Assembly: GCF_963169125.1 (NCBI RefSeq)
Contig: NC_084795.1
Location: 95,909,411-95,973,410, forward strand
DNA from: Humulus lupulus
Lineage: Eukaryota > Streptophyta > Magnoliopsida > Rosales > Cannabaceae
DNA: 64,000 nucleotides
Direction of reading: 5' to 3'
In this document: in pieces, positions 1 to 9,975 of the stretch
Position numbering within the stretch: position 1 is the stretch's first letter
Layout: each line of letters opens with the position of its first letter
The notes under the pieces: model-generated
The model's database searches: none
What the model was told of the DNA's origin: nothing
Seen by the model: only the letters and a program-made list of their open reading frames with translations
Translations under genes and position numbers: made by a program

Positions 1-111
1 CATTACGTGTGTTGTTTTGCTGTATTACAAGTATTACGTTTCCTACCGAGCAGAAATGTTCGAACAGGTCGTGGTCAAGGCAAGTGACCCAAGACCTAAA
101 GCTCCTCGATC

Positions 112-123
112 ACTTGGGGGGCA
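112..123 (+). other. Second polypurine tract copy in Tat-1
   Basis: The 12-mer ACTTGGGGGGCA occurs here and again at 3932-3943, next to the 3' LTR. The copy here lies on the pol side of the antisense gene, so the two tracts bracket that gene. Whether it primes plus-strand synthesis cannot be told from sequence. Confidence 0.5.
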
Positions 124-462
124 TATAAGGCACATCGATAGCAAAGCGTACCATGAGGTATGTAAACACATGAACAAAATAAGTGAAAGCATGCTAGGGT
201 ACTTAGAGTATTTTTCAAAATTCATATTTTGTTAAATCAAACCAAAGTACTATGCTAAGTTCGGTCATACAGACATATGTTATAGTAAATGAAAATATTA
301 TAACATTATAATGCAATCTTTTACACCGCAAGCATCACTGCTTGGATGTAACTGCTCGAATAAAAGGAAAGCTTGCTGCCCATGCAGCAAATCCAAAAAA
401 GATAGTCTTTACATCACGACCTGTGGGTCGTGTAATTGAAGAAAAATAAAAAGAAAATAAGT

Positions 463-3102
463 TTAAGGGGCAGCAGGAGCAGGAGGGTCTTGCTCAGCAG
501 TCTGATTGGCCTCATCCTCAACAACTCTTCCTTCCTCTACGCAAGCGGCCGGCTGGATGCTTGGGGAAGCAGGGATCCTTGCTTTTTCCTCCTCTTCGGC
601 CAATAGAGCAGTGCAGCGGGCCAGTTCAGCATTCCTGATATCCTCTGAAAGGTAGTCGAAGGTGGCACCCTGGTTGTGTTTCCAGAAGTTATAGAAACAC
701 CGAAGTGTCGCATTCTTATTCCTTTCCAGATTCTTGGCATTGTCAAGCTTCAACTGCTCTATTTGGCTCTCAAGATCAGCCACGACCTTATCCTTGGCAA
801 GATTCTCCTCTTTGAGTCTCTTGCATTCGCGATATTGGACTCGGCTGGCCTCCTGGTACTCCTCCCTCTGCTTCCTCAAAGTTGCCTTCGAAGCTTCGAC
901 CTCCGCCATCTTTGCCACCGCAGCGTCCTTCTGTTGGGTGACCGCCTCCAACTCCCCGGCATGCCTGGCTTCTGCAGCCTAAAGCTCCTCCACAGCTTTC
1001 GCCTGGTACCTCTCGATGGCCTTTGCCCGAACCTGGTCGATGGTAGCCTGGGCACGGGTATGAGCAGCAGTTGCGGTCAGCAAGGCTTGTGGACAAAGGA
1101 TAAAGTTAGAATTTTTTGCAAAGAATAAAAGACTAAGGCCAAAGAGATAAGAAACACTTACGCTGGCCATTTCGTTTAGGGCCCTGTTCAGAATTTGGTC
1201 AACCCTTATTTTCCCTGCCTCAGCCATCGCATCCTTACAACGATCGTACTTCACAATGTGTGCAAGGCAGTCCTTGTCTGCTCGCAAGGCGCGGTTCGAG
1301 AGTTTGGCCCCAAGAGCTTCGTCCCGCTGGGTTTGTTCTTTGGCAGCTGCAGGTGGAGGGTTCGTCGTAGCAGGCGGGGTTTCCTTCTCGACAGGAACCG
1401 AAGGCTGGGCAGGAGTTTGCCTAGTTGGCGCATCCTTGGGAGGATCTTCTGTTCGACTCTTCTTGGCAGGAGGTCCTTGGCTCGATTCACCGTTATGCCT
1501 CCTGGACGTCTTTCGCCGAACCAGAGGAACTTCTACTTCCTCCTCGGTCTGGTATAAATCGAAGACGTTGGGAGTGGCCATATCTGCACACAAGTAAACA
1601 TATGCAAATGATAAGATAAAGGCAGATAAGAACTCTTGATAAAACAGGAAAGAGGTCACAAAGTTTAATACCCGAGCTACAACTACTGGTCGCTATACTA
1701 TTGACTCTATTAGTCACACACTCACTACCTGGCACGAAGAAGTCTGGCCCTAGATTTGGAGTATACGTAAAGTTGCCCTCCCCGTCAAACAAGTGACAGG
1801 GAATTGGCAAGCTATTTAAAAGCAAAATAACTGTACCGTTTTCATCGGAGGATTCCCCCAAGTTCACAACGGATTCTGTTGCCTTTTGTTTCCCCTTGCC
1901 TTGGGGTGCAGAAGGCCTTTCTGCGGAAGGATTGCCAGTGGGTTCCCTGATTGTAACCCCCGTCGGCCTCCTTCGCGGAGGGGACGCAGGGGGTTGCTGC
2001 TCGGGAACCCCCTCGGCAGTGGCATCGGCTGCCACGGGTCCTCTTGTTTCATGGCGAGGAGCCAGGAGGCCAGTTAGCCTCAAATTTTCATCAGTAACCA
2101 CGGACTTGACGCTTTTTTCTGCGTCTGTCATCCTGGCCAATGCGGTGGACCTCAACACCATGTCTGGTGTTGGGGTCGGACGTAACCATGGGCCTGAAAG
2201 ACAAAGTGTACTTTAAGAAAAATGAAGGAAAATTCGCTGATGAAAAGTATCGACCAGTAAAAACAGCACTTACCTCCTTGGGCGAAGGCTAGGTTGTTGC
2301 TGGTCATGTCCGGCGTCAGGAAGTACTCCTTGCTGTACTGCCCCACGTTGGATATGTGCGTGGTGTCACTCAGGAACGTCCGGTTTGTCTCCTGGTGACA
2401 AAGATGGAAGAAGCCCGTCCCATACTGTTGAGGGTTGGACTTGAGGTCGAAAAGATAATTGACCTCATGGGGGGTAGGTTCTGGCCATTTTTTAAGTTTA
2501 TACAAGATATAGAGTGCGGCCAGCATTCTATATTCATTCGGAGTAATTTGGAAGGGGGCGACACCAAAATAGTTGCCCACCCCCTGATAAAAAGGATGTA
2601 GAGGGAGGGTAGCCCCCGCCTCTATATGATACCTAGACCAATCACTGTATACACCTCCGGGAAGGTTAGCCCTTTGGTCTGCAGCAGGAATCTTGAGATT
2701 GACCCCTGTGAGAGGATACTTCCTAAGGTAGTTGGCAAGCATCCGAGGAGTGACTTGGCTGGTCGGGGAGAGATACCACTCGACATCAGGCAGATTCTGA
2801 TGACGAGGGCGGGCTCTAGTTTGGATATTAGGGTCAGGAGCGGGATTTTCTCGACCGCTGGTCGAAGGAACCCTAGCCTGTAAATCAGGATGGGCAGGAG
2901 AGTTTGGGCTATCTTCGGAGTCAGGTCTTTTCTTGCCTAAGGATTTAGAACGGGCCATTTGAGGAGGAGATGGGCGAGGTCTAGGAGAAGATCGTGAAAA
3001 AGGGATCTCGTGAATTCTGTCGCTCGGTTGTTCTTCGCCTTCGACCAGCTGGGCAAGAAGATCGTCGTCGATGGGCCGTTCTCCTCCCCACAAATCTGGC
3101 AT
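463..3102 (-). pseudogene. Antisense extra gene (aORF) of Tat-1, four coding exons
   Basis: This gene is transcribed against its retrotransposon. Deduced coding exons are 3102-2274, 2193-1837, 1583-1162 and about 1086-463, with GT donors and phases 1, 1, 0, for about 743 codons. A further 5' UTR intron (3532-3109) ends six bases before the ATG. The N-terminal half holds a conserved block around YHIEAGATLPLHPFY and VAPFQITPNEYRML. It resembles the 'putative gypsy type transposon' domain (Transposase_28) as I remember it. The middle is Pro/Ser/Lys-rich with possible nuclear localisation patches. The C-terminal third is a charged coiled coil starting near EAVTQQKDAAVAKM. One in-frame TAG (976-978) interrupts exon 4 and the last acceptor reads AAG, so this copy is probably broken. 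Function is unknown. Antisense genes in this place are known from Grande-type Tat elements. Confidence 0.75.
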
Positions 3103-3108
3103 TAAAGT

Positions 3109-3532
3109 CTGCAAACAGAAGAATGGGGAGGTGAGGATAGAGAATTTTTAAGGCTTTTTAGAATAACGCTAGTCGAGTATAAAAGTTAAGCTTTTATACA
3201 GCAGCATTCTAACAAAAAGCTAAAATTTTCCACACGAACAGTTTGAGAAACAGATCAAAGGGTGAAAGTAAAAAGTTTTTCATAAAAGCTTTTTCAACTC
3301 CCCTTAGGGCGGGAAAAACCTATTTTTCCGGCTGGACTAAAAATCGAATCTTTACTTCGGTTTTACGTCCTAAAAAGTATGATCTCAACTATCAAACTAA
3401 CTCGTAACATTTTTTCACCCACAAGACATTCTACTGACAAGCATCTCAACCCAGAAGTAGATAAACTCAACAGTTAAACATACAGGAACATGCATTACAA
3501 TAATACGAAACATAAAAGATTCAAAGACTTAC
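3109..3532 (-). other. 5' UTR intron of the Tat-1 antisense gene
   Basis: On the minus strand a donor CTG|GTAAGT lies at 3532 and a pyrimidine-rich acceptor TTTGCAG ends at 3109, six bases before the ATG at 3102. Tat-2 has an equivalent intron ending exactly at its start codon, which supports the model. Further upstream a weak TATA-like TTATACATAA lies near 3700-3710 on the minus strand. Confidence 0.55.
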
Positions 3533-3930
3533 CAGAAAGAAGGTCGAGAAGATTGGCAAAAGTTTTCAGAGATCAGGGAACTCTCAGACTGAGTTTTGAG
3601 AACATAAAGGGACAGTCTCCAGAAGAAAATGGAAGCTCTGGTTTTAGGGTTTCTTGAAAGAGTAATGGCGTGTGTAAAAAGAAAAGGGGAACTTTGGAGA
3701 TGTTATGTATAAGTTTCTCTGTGGCATTAAAAGGGATTAGTCATCGGTTTCCCCTTTTCCGAAGTATGGGGAAGCGGGATAGCCGTCGAATTATTACTGT
3801 GGAAGCAAAAAGTCATGATTAGACAAGAGTAGGTTGCTTTTTCCAAGAACGCACGAAGGGTTCTGACACGTATGGCGGGGTCACCGAAGGGTCGTTTCCT
3901 CAAAAGTTTATTTATTGCTCGTAATAAATA

Positions 3931-3945
3931 AACTTGGGGGGCAAA
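3931..3945 (+). other. 3' polypurine tract of Tat-1
   Basis: The purine-rich run AACTTGGGGGGCAAA directly abuts the TG of the 3' LTR. This is the usual place of the plus-strand primer of LTR retrotransposons. Confidence 0.85.
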
Positions 3946-4536
3946 TGTTATCCAAAAAACTGGCATAGATGACGTGGCAAGTGATTCCTGGACACGTGGC
4001 TGACACTTGGAGGAACTCTGCTAGGATATCGACCAAAAGGCACATTATAAGCAGTAGGCGGCCTAGTCTTACCTGCGACCAGTCTGGTCGATGGTTCCGC
4101 ATGCAATATGATGTTTCCATAAAGATCTTTGTAAATCCCAAAATTGACGCCGACAATCTCCTGAATATCCGATTATTTAGGAGAGAATGTTTGTAACAAA
4201 CTTATGTAATCCCCCTTGAGCCTATAAATAGAGAAAGATAGCTCAAGGAAGGGACTTTTGGCTTTTGAATTATTTGAGACTAGAGTAATTCTATCTGAGA
4301 TATTGTATTGTTCTTCAGAGGTTAGTGAAACTCATTGAACCCTAGTTCTTTGATCACTCCTTTGACTCTCACATCAATAACAATCTAAGTGGACGTAGGT
4401 TATTACCAGATTCTGGGGCCGAACCACTATAAACTATTGTGTTCTTATTATTTTCATCATCACATTCTTTTCAACGCATTCATCCACGTCAAGCGTATTT
4501 TGACTCCGTGTCAGTTGACCAAAATCAGGGTCAACA
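3946..4536 (+). repeat. 3' LTR of Tat-1 (591 bp)
   Basis: It starts TGTTATCC and ends GGTCAACA. A TATA box lies in CCTATAAATAGAG near 4219-4231, marking the likely promoter on the plus strand. The end carries the inverted repeat GTTGACC (4514-4520) / GGTCAAC (4529-4535). The solo LTR at 27210-28085 is a diverged relative on the minus strand, since its reverse complement also begins TGTTATCC. Confidence 0.85.
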
Positions 4537-5330
4537 GGTTTGATCAATAAAAATTGCAGATACCAAGTTACTTTATTAAGCTAGAGAGGCAAAGAATCAA
4601 CTGATAGGTTACTTTTGTTTTAAAAAAAAACAATCAATTCCCAACATGTTTGACAATAAAAATTGTAGGTACTAAAACAGAGATTACTTTTCTCAAAATC
4701 AATCACGTCTCAACATGCTTGATCAATAAAATTTGCATATACCAAGTTACTTCATTAAGATAAAAAGGAAAAGAACCAACTGACATGTTACTTTTTACAA
4801 TATTAGGCTACTTATTTCACAAATCCAATCAGGTCTCAACATGTTTGATCAATAAAAATTGTAGCACGAGGTTACTTCATTAAGCTAAAATAAGCAAAGA
4901 ATCAACCGACAAGTTACTTTTTACAATACGAGGATACTCTTTTCAAAATCAATCAAGTCCTAACATGTTTGATCAATAAAAATTGCATGTACCAGGTTAC
5001 TTCATTAAGCTAAAAAAGAGTTTACTTTTTTCATAATCAAAGTCTCAACATGTTTGTTCAATAAAAATTGCAAATATCACGTTACTCCATTAAGCTAAAA
5101 AGGCAAATAATCGACTATTATGTTACTTTTTACAATATCAGGTTACTTTTGTTTAAAACACCAGGAAGTCTCAACATGTTTGATCAATAAAGCTGGTAGT
5201 ACGAGGTTACCTCATCAAGCTAAAAATGCAAAGAATCAACTGACAGGATACTTTTACAATACCAAGTTACTTTTTTCAAAATTATTTATGGCTCAACATG
5301 TTTGATCAATGTTAGGTTCATGTTACTTCT
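4537..5330. repeat. Degenerate tandem repeat, ~125-bp unit
   Basis: The core TTTGATCAATAAAAATTG recurs near 4538, 4645, 4718, 4843, 4966, 5049, 5177 and 5298, each time followed by a version of 'ACCAAGTTACTTCATTAAGCTAAAA' type sequence (two short blocks, GTTACTTCATTAAGC and AATCAACTGACAGG). Spacing is about 125 bases with shorter, deleted units. Tat-1 inserted into the edge of this array. No coding content. Confidence 0.75.
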
Positions 5331-6547
5331 TATTGTTGTCTTTATTAAGTTTATAATTGTTCCAGATTACTTTAACAATGTACAAAAGTACCAAGATATT
5401 TTGTGTTGTTGTCTTTGTTACTAGATATTAAGTTACTATTTGATGTTGTCTTCGTTAATAAGTTGTACCGTAAATTAAAATGTTCACTCATATTATTTCT
5501 TTGTTTTAGTACTAGGTTAATAACATAGTTTTCGAATAAATATTTGAACTCAAAATAGCTTGGTATAAAAAACATGGCTCAAGGTATATTCCCGTCTCAA
5601 TTTGTTTTCACTGCCAATTTGAGCTTGTACTTATTAGCCTCTAAAAAAAAAAAGAAAGAAAGGGTTCCATTAGAATTCAAGTAATCTACCATATTAAAAA
5701 AAAAAGCAATACAAAGGACTATGTTAATTCTTTATTTGAAGAAACAAGAAGATAGAAGAATAAAGAACGAAGACCTTTTGGTAGTTTTACATAAAGAAAA
5801 ACTTGATAAAAATAAAATACAATAAATAAGAAAAAAATGAAGAAAGAAGAAGCTAGGAATTCTTTATTTGAAAAGAAGAAGAGAGAATAAACTAACAATA
5901 GTAGATAATGGAACCTATGGTGCGTTTGCTAGAGCTACCCATGGATATCTCGTCCACGATAGTGTTGAAGTTGGATAAGTAGTCAAGGTTAGCATGTTCT
6001 AGAGAGAGAGTAGGAAAAAAAAAGTCATTAGGGTTTTATGGAAATTAGCTCATATAGTAATAAAAGATTTTCATATTTAAAATCTCTTAATTATTATTTC
6101 AGATTTCAGATTTTAAGAAAAATCTAAAAGAAACTGAGAAAACCACATATTTAATAAAAACCCTTTTACTGCAAATTTTAATTTTAATTTTGTTTTTGTT
6201 GAAATTATACTTTACATGACTTTTTTTTATTATTTAAATATTTTAATGGAAATTGCAATTCGTTAATAAATTTATAGGTTTTTTTATTTAAAAATATATG
6301 ATTCTTAGATTCTCACATAAATGTAGAACTTAATAAATAAGCCATCATTTTTGTATAATTAAGTTGTAAAATTGGAAAAATACCATATATATTATATAAC
6401 TTTTTTAAAACTTTAAATTTAGGAAACTTAGTAATATATATTGTAAAAGCCATATTTTTTATAGTAATTTTTAAAAAACTATATTTATTAAAAATTTCCT
6501 TTGTTCATTTTTTTTCAAAATAAGGTATTATAATTTTTTTTAAATAC
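5331..6547. other. AT-rich intergenic DNA, no firm gene
   Basis: A-rich and T-rich non-coding sequence. A short, less AT-rich patch at 5892-6000 has a minus-strand frame of about 35 codons ending in TAG, containing ISMGSSSKRTIGS. It could be an exon remnant, but nothing else supports it. I see no repeats with clear ends. Confidence 0.5.
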
Positions 6548-7363
6548 TGTTACACCTAAATTTCGAAATAAGAAGTTATGCCTCAAAAACTGGGCTCGAC
6601 AGGTGTGAGCTTGAAATGTATGAAAACATTATATGGTCTAACCATAAAACCTCTCCGAAGTAAAACAACGACCTCGAAGATGTGTAACCTCGAATATTCT
6701 CTGAACTCGCGATGGGCAATGGCATGACACTTAATCATCAATTGCCTTCAGGCGGGATAGCCCAAGCTTGGGAAGTGCAAGCTCGGGTGTGACAGCCTCG
6801 TCAGTACCTGCCTATCCCGAGCACAGCATGAAGTTGGGTGACAAGCTTGTGATTGACCCATAAGTCTTGATAGACTCAATGCCAATTACTGATCTCAAAG
6901 ACCTGATGCATCATTTGGGATAGCCCATTACGTGTGAACATGCTACTGTTGTGTAATCCCAATATTTAAGGGATATCATTTAATCTGTTATCTGTTCCCG
7001 ATCTTTATGGGACGTTTCTGTGTATATAGGAGATAAGACATTTAATATCATTATTTCAATTGATTTCCAAAATATCTTCCTGAATTATGTGGGAATGAAT
7101 TTTGTAACATTCTCTATAAATAGAGAAGGAATCACCACTTGTGAAGGATCGATTTCTAATTTCTGGAGAGAAAACTCTAGGTAATTCATCTCTCAAGAAT
7201 TTCCAGAAAACTCCTAAGTCATAATAACATAGACTTGTGGACTAGGCAAAATTAACTGCTGAACCACGTAAAAATCCTCTTGTTTTTCTTCACTATTCAT
7301 TTGCTTCATTGTTATATCGTTTAATTGATCTAGAATTTAAGTTGACGAAAAACGGCGTCAACA
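6548..7363 (+). repeat. Solo LTR of a Tat-type element (816 bp)
   Basis: It begins TGTTACACC and ends GGCGTCAACA, with exact 5-bp target duplications AATAC at 6543-6547 and 7364-7368 and no internal region. A TATA box, CTATAAATAGAG, lies near 7112. The beginning (TGTTACACCTAAATTTCGA) resembles the reverse complement of the Tat-2 LTR (TGTTACACCCAGATTTCGA), so the subfamilies are related. The end carries GTTGACG (7341-7347) / CGTCAAC (7356-7362). Solo LTRs arise by recombination between the two LTRs of one element. Confidence 0.92.
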
Positions 7364-8704
7364 AATACAATTTCAATTTTTTCTATTTTAAAATTATAAC
7401 TTCTGAATCTGACACTTAATATATATTAATTATATACACAATGCAAAAAAAATTATATACACAAAGTAAGTATATGTTAAAAGTAAAATATAAATAAAAA
7501 AGAATAAAATATTTTTTACAATGAGCAGAATGTTTAGAAAATAGATAAGATTTTATAAATTCAGAAACATGTGAAATTAACTAAAATACTTAATTAGTTT
7601 TTTTAGTGGAAATTGGTTGATTATAATATAGAAAAAATATTAAATTAAAAAAAAACACATACTAAGAAAATACTTTATTAAAATTAAAATTAAAATTAAA
7701 ATTTTATTGTTTCCTTCCTATTTTTGTAAATAAATAACCAATCAAAATTTAAAAATAATTAATTTTAGTGTCCAATTTTTGAATCATAAATTTCAATGTA
7801 AAATGAAATTCAAAATAAATATTCCAAAACCATCCATATTTCTAGGTATGAATATGAATTAAATGAATTTTCTCACCTTCGCTTTATCTTGGGTTTGTCC
7901 TCTAAGTGGTTAATTCGTTAAATTCCATTACCTAGAAAATAGTGGTACAAAATAATTCAGTTATATTATTGTAAAAGAAACGAAATGTTTTTATATCTCT
8001 TTTATATAAAAAGTATGCACATAACAAAATTTCTTTATTTTATTGATTTTTTATTTTTTTAATGTTAACTTTAATGAAATATTCTTATATTTAATAAAAT
8101 ATTCTTATATTTAAAAGAAGTTTGTAAACACTTAAACTTAAATAGAATAAAATAAACAATTAAAAAAATTAAAATATGATATTTTTGAGATATTTTACAA
8201 TGATAATTATTTAAAAATAATAAATAATTAAACAAATTAAAATTGGATATTTTTGAGATATTTTACAATGATAATTATTTTAAAATAATAAATCATTAAA
8301 CAAATTAAAATATAACGTTTTTGAGATATTTTACCATGATAATTATTTAAAAATAATAAAATCATACGTTTTATAACTTAAATAAAATTTAAACTCATTT
8401 ATTATAATAATATCATATTAAACATATAATATAATCTACTGTGAATTAATAACAAATTTTTTTTTTAAAACTAGCAAAAAGCTTAAATTTAAAATCCACG
8501 TATAATATTTAATCTTACAATAAATATATAATACATAATCTTTGTCACTCCTAGAACAAACATAAACTTAAACAAAAATAAATAAATTATTTAATTAAAA
8601 TATAATATTTATTTGAAATTTATATGATATTAATATAAATTTAATAAAAATAATTAATAAATTCAATAAATAAAACTAAGTAAAATGTGGATAATGCAAC
8701 TTGT
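7364..8704. other. Very AT-rich intergenic DNA
   Basis: No coding frame is believable here. It contains (TTAAAA)n-like runs near 7676-7705 and a short tandem repeat at 8160-8365, listed separately. It lies downstream of the RING-H2 gene and probably includes its 3' UTR. Confidence 0.6.
8160..8365. repeat. Three tandem copies of a ~76-bp AT-rich unit
   Basis: The unit core GAGATATTTTACAATGATAA recurs three times, near 8187, 8255 and 8319 (the last copy with one change), each followed by TTATTTAAAAATAATAAA-type sequence. The third copy is followed by a diverged tail. Confidence 0.7.
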
Positions 8705-8997
8705 TTATATATATATATATAACATGTATAAAATAATAATTAGGTTAAAATTAATGAAATAAAATAATATAAAAAGGAGGAAGAAATTGATTACGAATAA
8801 TACCCGGCTACAAATTGGGCAAAGCTGGCTTCTTTTCTGCCATTCATATATACATGAGAGGTGATAGTGATGCAAGCATTTTGTTGAAATTTTTGGATTT
8901 TCAACTGTGTATTCTATCAAAACAAAATTGAACAAACATATGTAAATATATTAAAAATAAATAAAACACACACATATATATAAATTAATGAGTTGCA

Positions 8998-9029
<32 letters not shown>

Positions 9030-9490
9030 TACCTTCAAGACAAGTAGGGCATTCATCAACATCTTCTTGTACATTATGAATTTGGGTCTGAGCAACTACT
9101 TTATTAGTAGTCTTGCGCCTTATCTTGCCTTTTCTAGAAGCTTGGTCAGTGCCAGTAGTACTGGTAGTAGGTGAATTCACAACCCTATTTTCTCGAAATA
9201 ATGCTGAAAACTACAGAGAATGTATATATTCAATATCCAAAATTAACTTATTATTGTTTCTAATATGTGAATGGGATCGATAGACGATCGATTGGGTGAT
9301 TATTCTTTCCGCAATGTTAAGGATGTTTTTAGTCCAACAATAATAGAGTATCGATTTTATGTTTTAAAAAATAAATAAATAACAAAAGATAACTTTACAT
9401 ACATACCTTGGATACGAAGCTTTGATTATTAGTATCATTTGATGAATTGATTTCCTCATCAAAACCAAGGCAACAGAAAAGTGCACCCAT
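8705..9490 (-). CDS. RING-H2 finger E3 ubiquitin ligase-like protein, three coding exons
   Basis: Coding exons on the minus strand are 9490-9407, 9210-9033 and 8913-8705, joined by GT-AG introns with matching phases, for about 156 residues. The start MGALFCC fits N-myristoylation at Gly2 and palmitoylation at Cys6/Cys7. The C-terminal part is a full C3H2C3 RING-H2: C82, C85, C100, H102, H105, C108, C119, C122. The block DECPTCLEEYTVENPKI matches the plant family typified by Arabidopsis At3g02290 as I remember it. RING-H2 domains bind E2 enzymes and promote ubiquitin transfer; the lipidation motif suggests membrane attachment. The last ~32 residues are hydrophobic and AT-encoded, perhaps read-through into an unrecognised intron, since GTATTATT follows Arg124. 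The protein is shorter than I expect for the family, so a decayed paralogue is possible. A CACTA element begins 210 bases upstream of the ATG. Confidence 0.75.
9001..9025. repeat. (AT)n microsatellite in intron 2 of the RING-H2 gene
   Basis: A dinucleotide AT run lies just downstream, on the minus strand, of the exon 2 donor at 9032. A second, shorter (TA) run is at 8706-8720 near the stop codon. Confidence 0.85.
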
Positions 9491-9511
9491 GATATGAGAA
9501 ACCTGCTTAAT

Positions 9512-9584
9512 CTGCAAAATAAAAGTAATTATAATTACATGGAGTTTGTTAGCATTTTAATAAATATAATTTTTTTTTGTTTAC
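9512..9584 (-). other. Probable 5' UTR intron of the RING-H2 gene
   Basis: On the minus strand a donor GGAG|GTAAAC is at 9584 and an acceptor TTTTATTTTGCAG ends at 9512, 21 bases before the ATG. The implied 5' UTR exon lies to the right of 9585, leaving only about 115 bases before the CACTA end at 9700. Confidence 0.5.
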
Positions 9585-9699
9585 CTCCGGATTAGTCTAC
9601 CATTCAAATTAGAAAATAACTACATACAAACGGAACGGCGCAAATAGGGTTTCAATCTATTTACTTAAAACATTTTGAAATAATTTTGCTTAAAATTAA

Positions 9700-9975
9700 C
9701 ACTACAAAAAAAACGCATCGTACCGAGTACAAGTTCTCGGTATAGATCTTTTACACACCCGCCTCTTTTACGCGGTTTTTTTCATTTTAGTTTGTGTACC
9801 GAGGACCCTATACCGAGAACATATTCTCGGTATAGGGTCTTTACCGAGGTCTTTACCGAGAACGTGTACTCGGTATAGATAATTCAGACTCCCGCCATTT
9901 TTACGCGATTTTTTCATTTTAGTTTCTGTACCGATGACCCTATACCGAGAACATGTTCTCGGTATAGGGTCTTTA
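9700..9975. repeat. Left terminal inverted repeat and subterminal repeat block of the CACTA
   Basis: After the CACTA end, the motif TACCGAG[TA]AC or its complement GTTCTCGGTATAG occurs repeatedly between 9720 and 9970, including paired palindromic units such as TACCGAGAACATATTCTCGG. The 87-residue reading frame across it reflects the repeats only. Confidence 0.85.

Larger units (their letters stand above)
1..4536 (+). mobile_element. Tat-1: 3' end of a Tat-lineage Ty3/Gypsy retrotransposon
   Basis: The window opens inside this element, so gag, pol and the 5' LTR lie outside. What remains is a 460-base spacer, an antisense extra gene (463-3102, minus strand), a spacer, a polypurine tract (3931-3945) and the 3' LTR (3946-4536). 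The orientation follows from the tract lying directly left of the TG of the LTR. The same order is seen in Tat-2 and Tat-3, where gag-pol is present, and the lineage is inferred from that. The five bases after the LTR are GGTTT, so the lost left end should be preceded by GGTTT. Confidence 0.85.
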
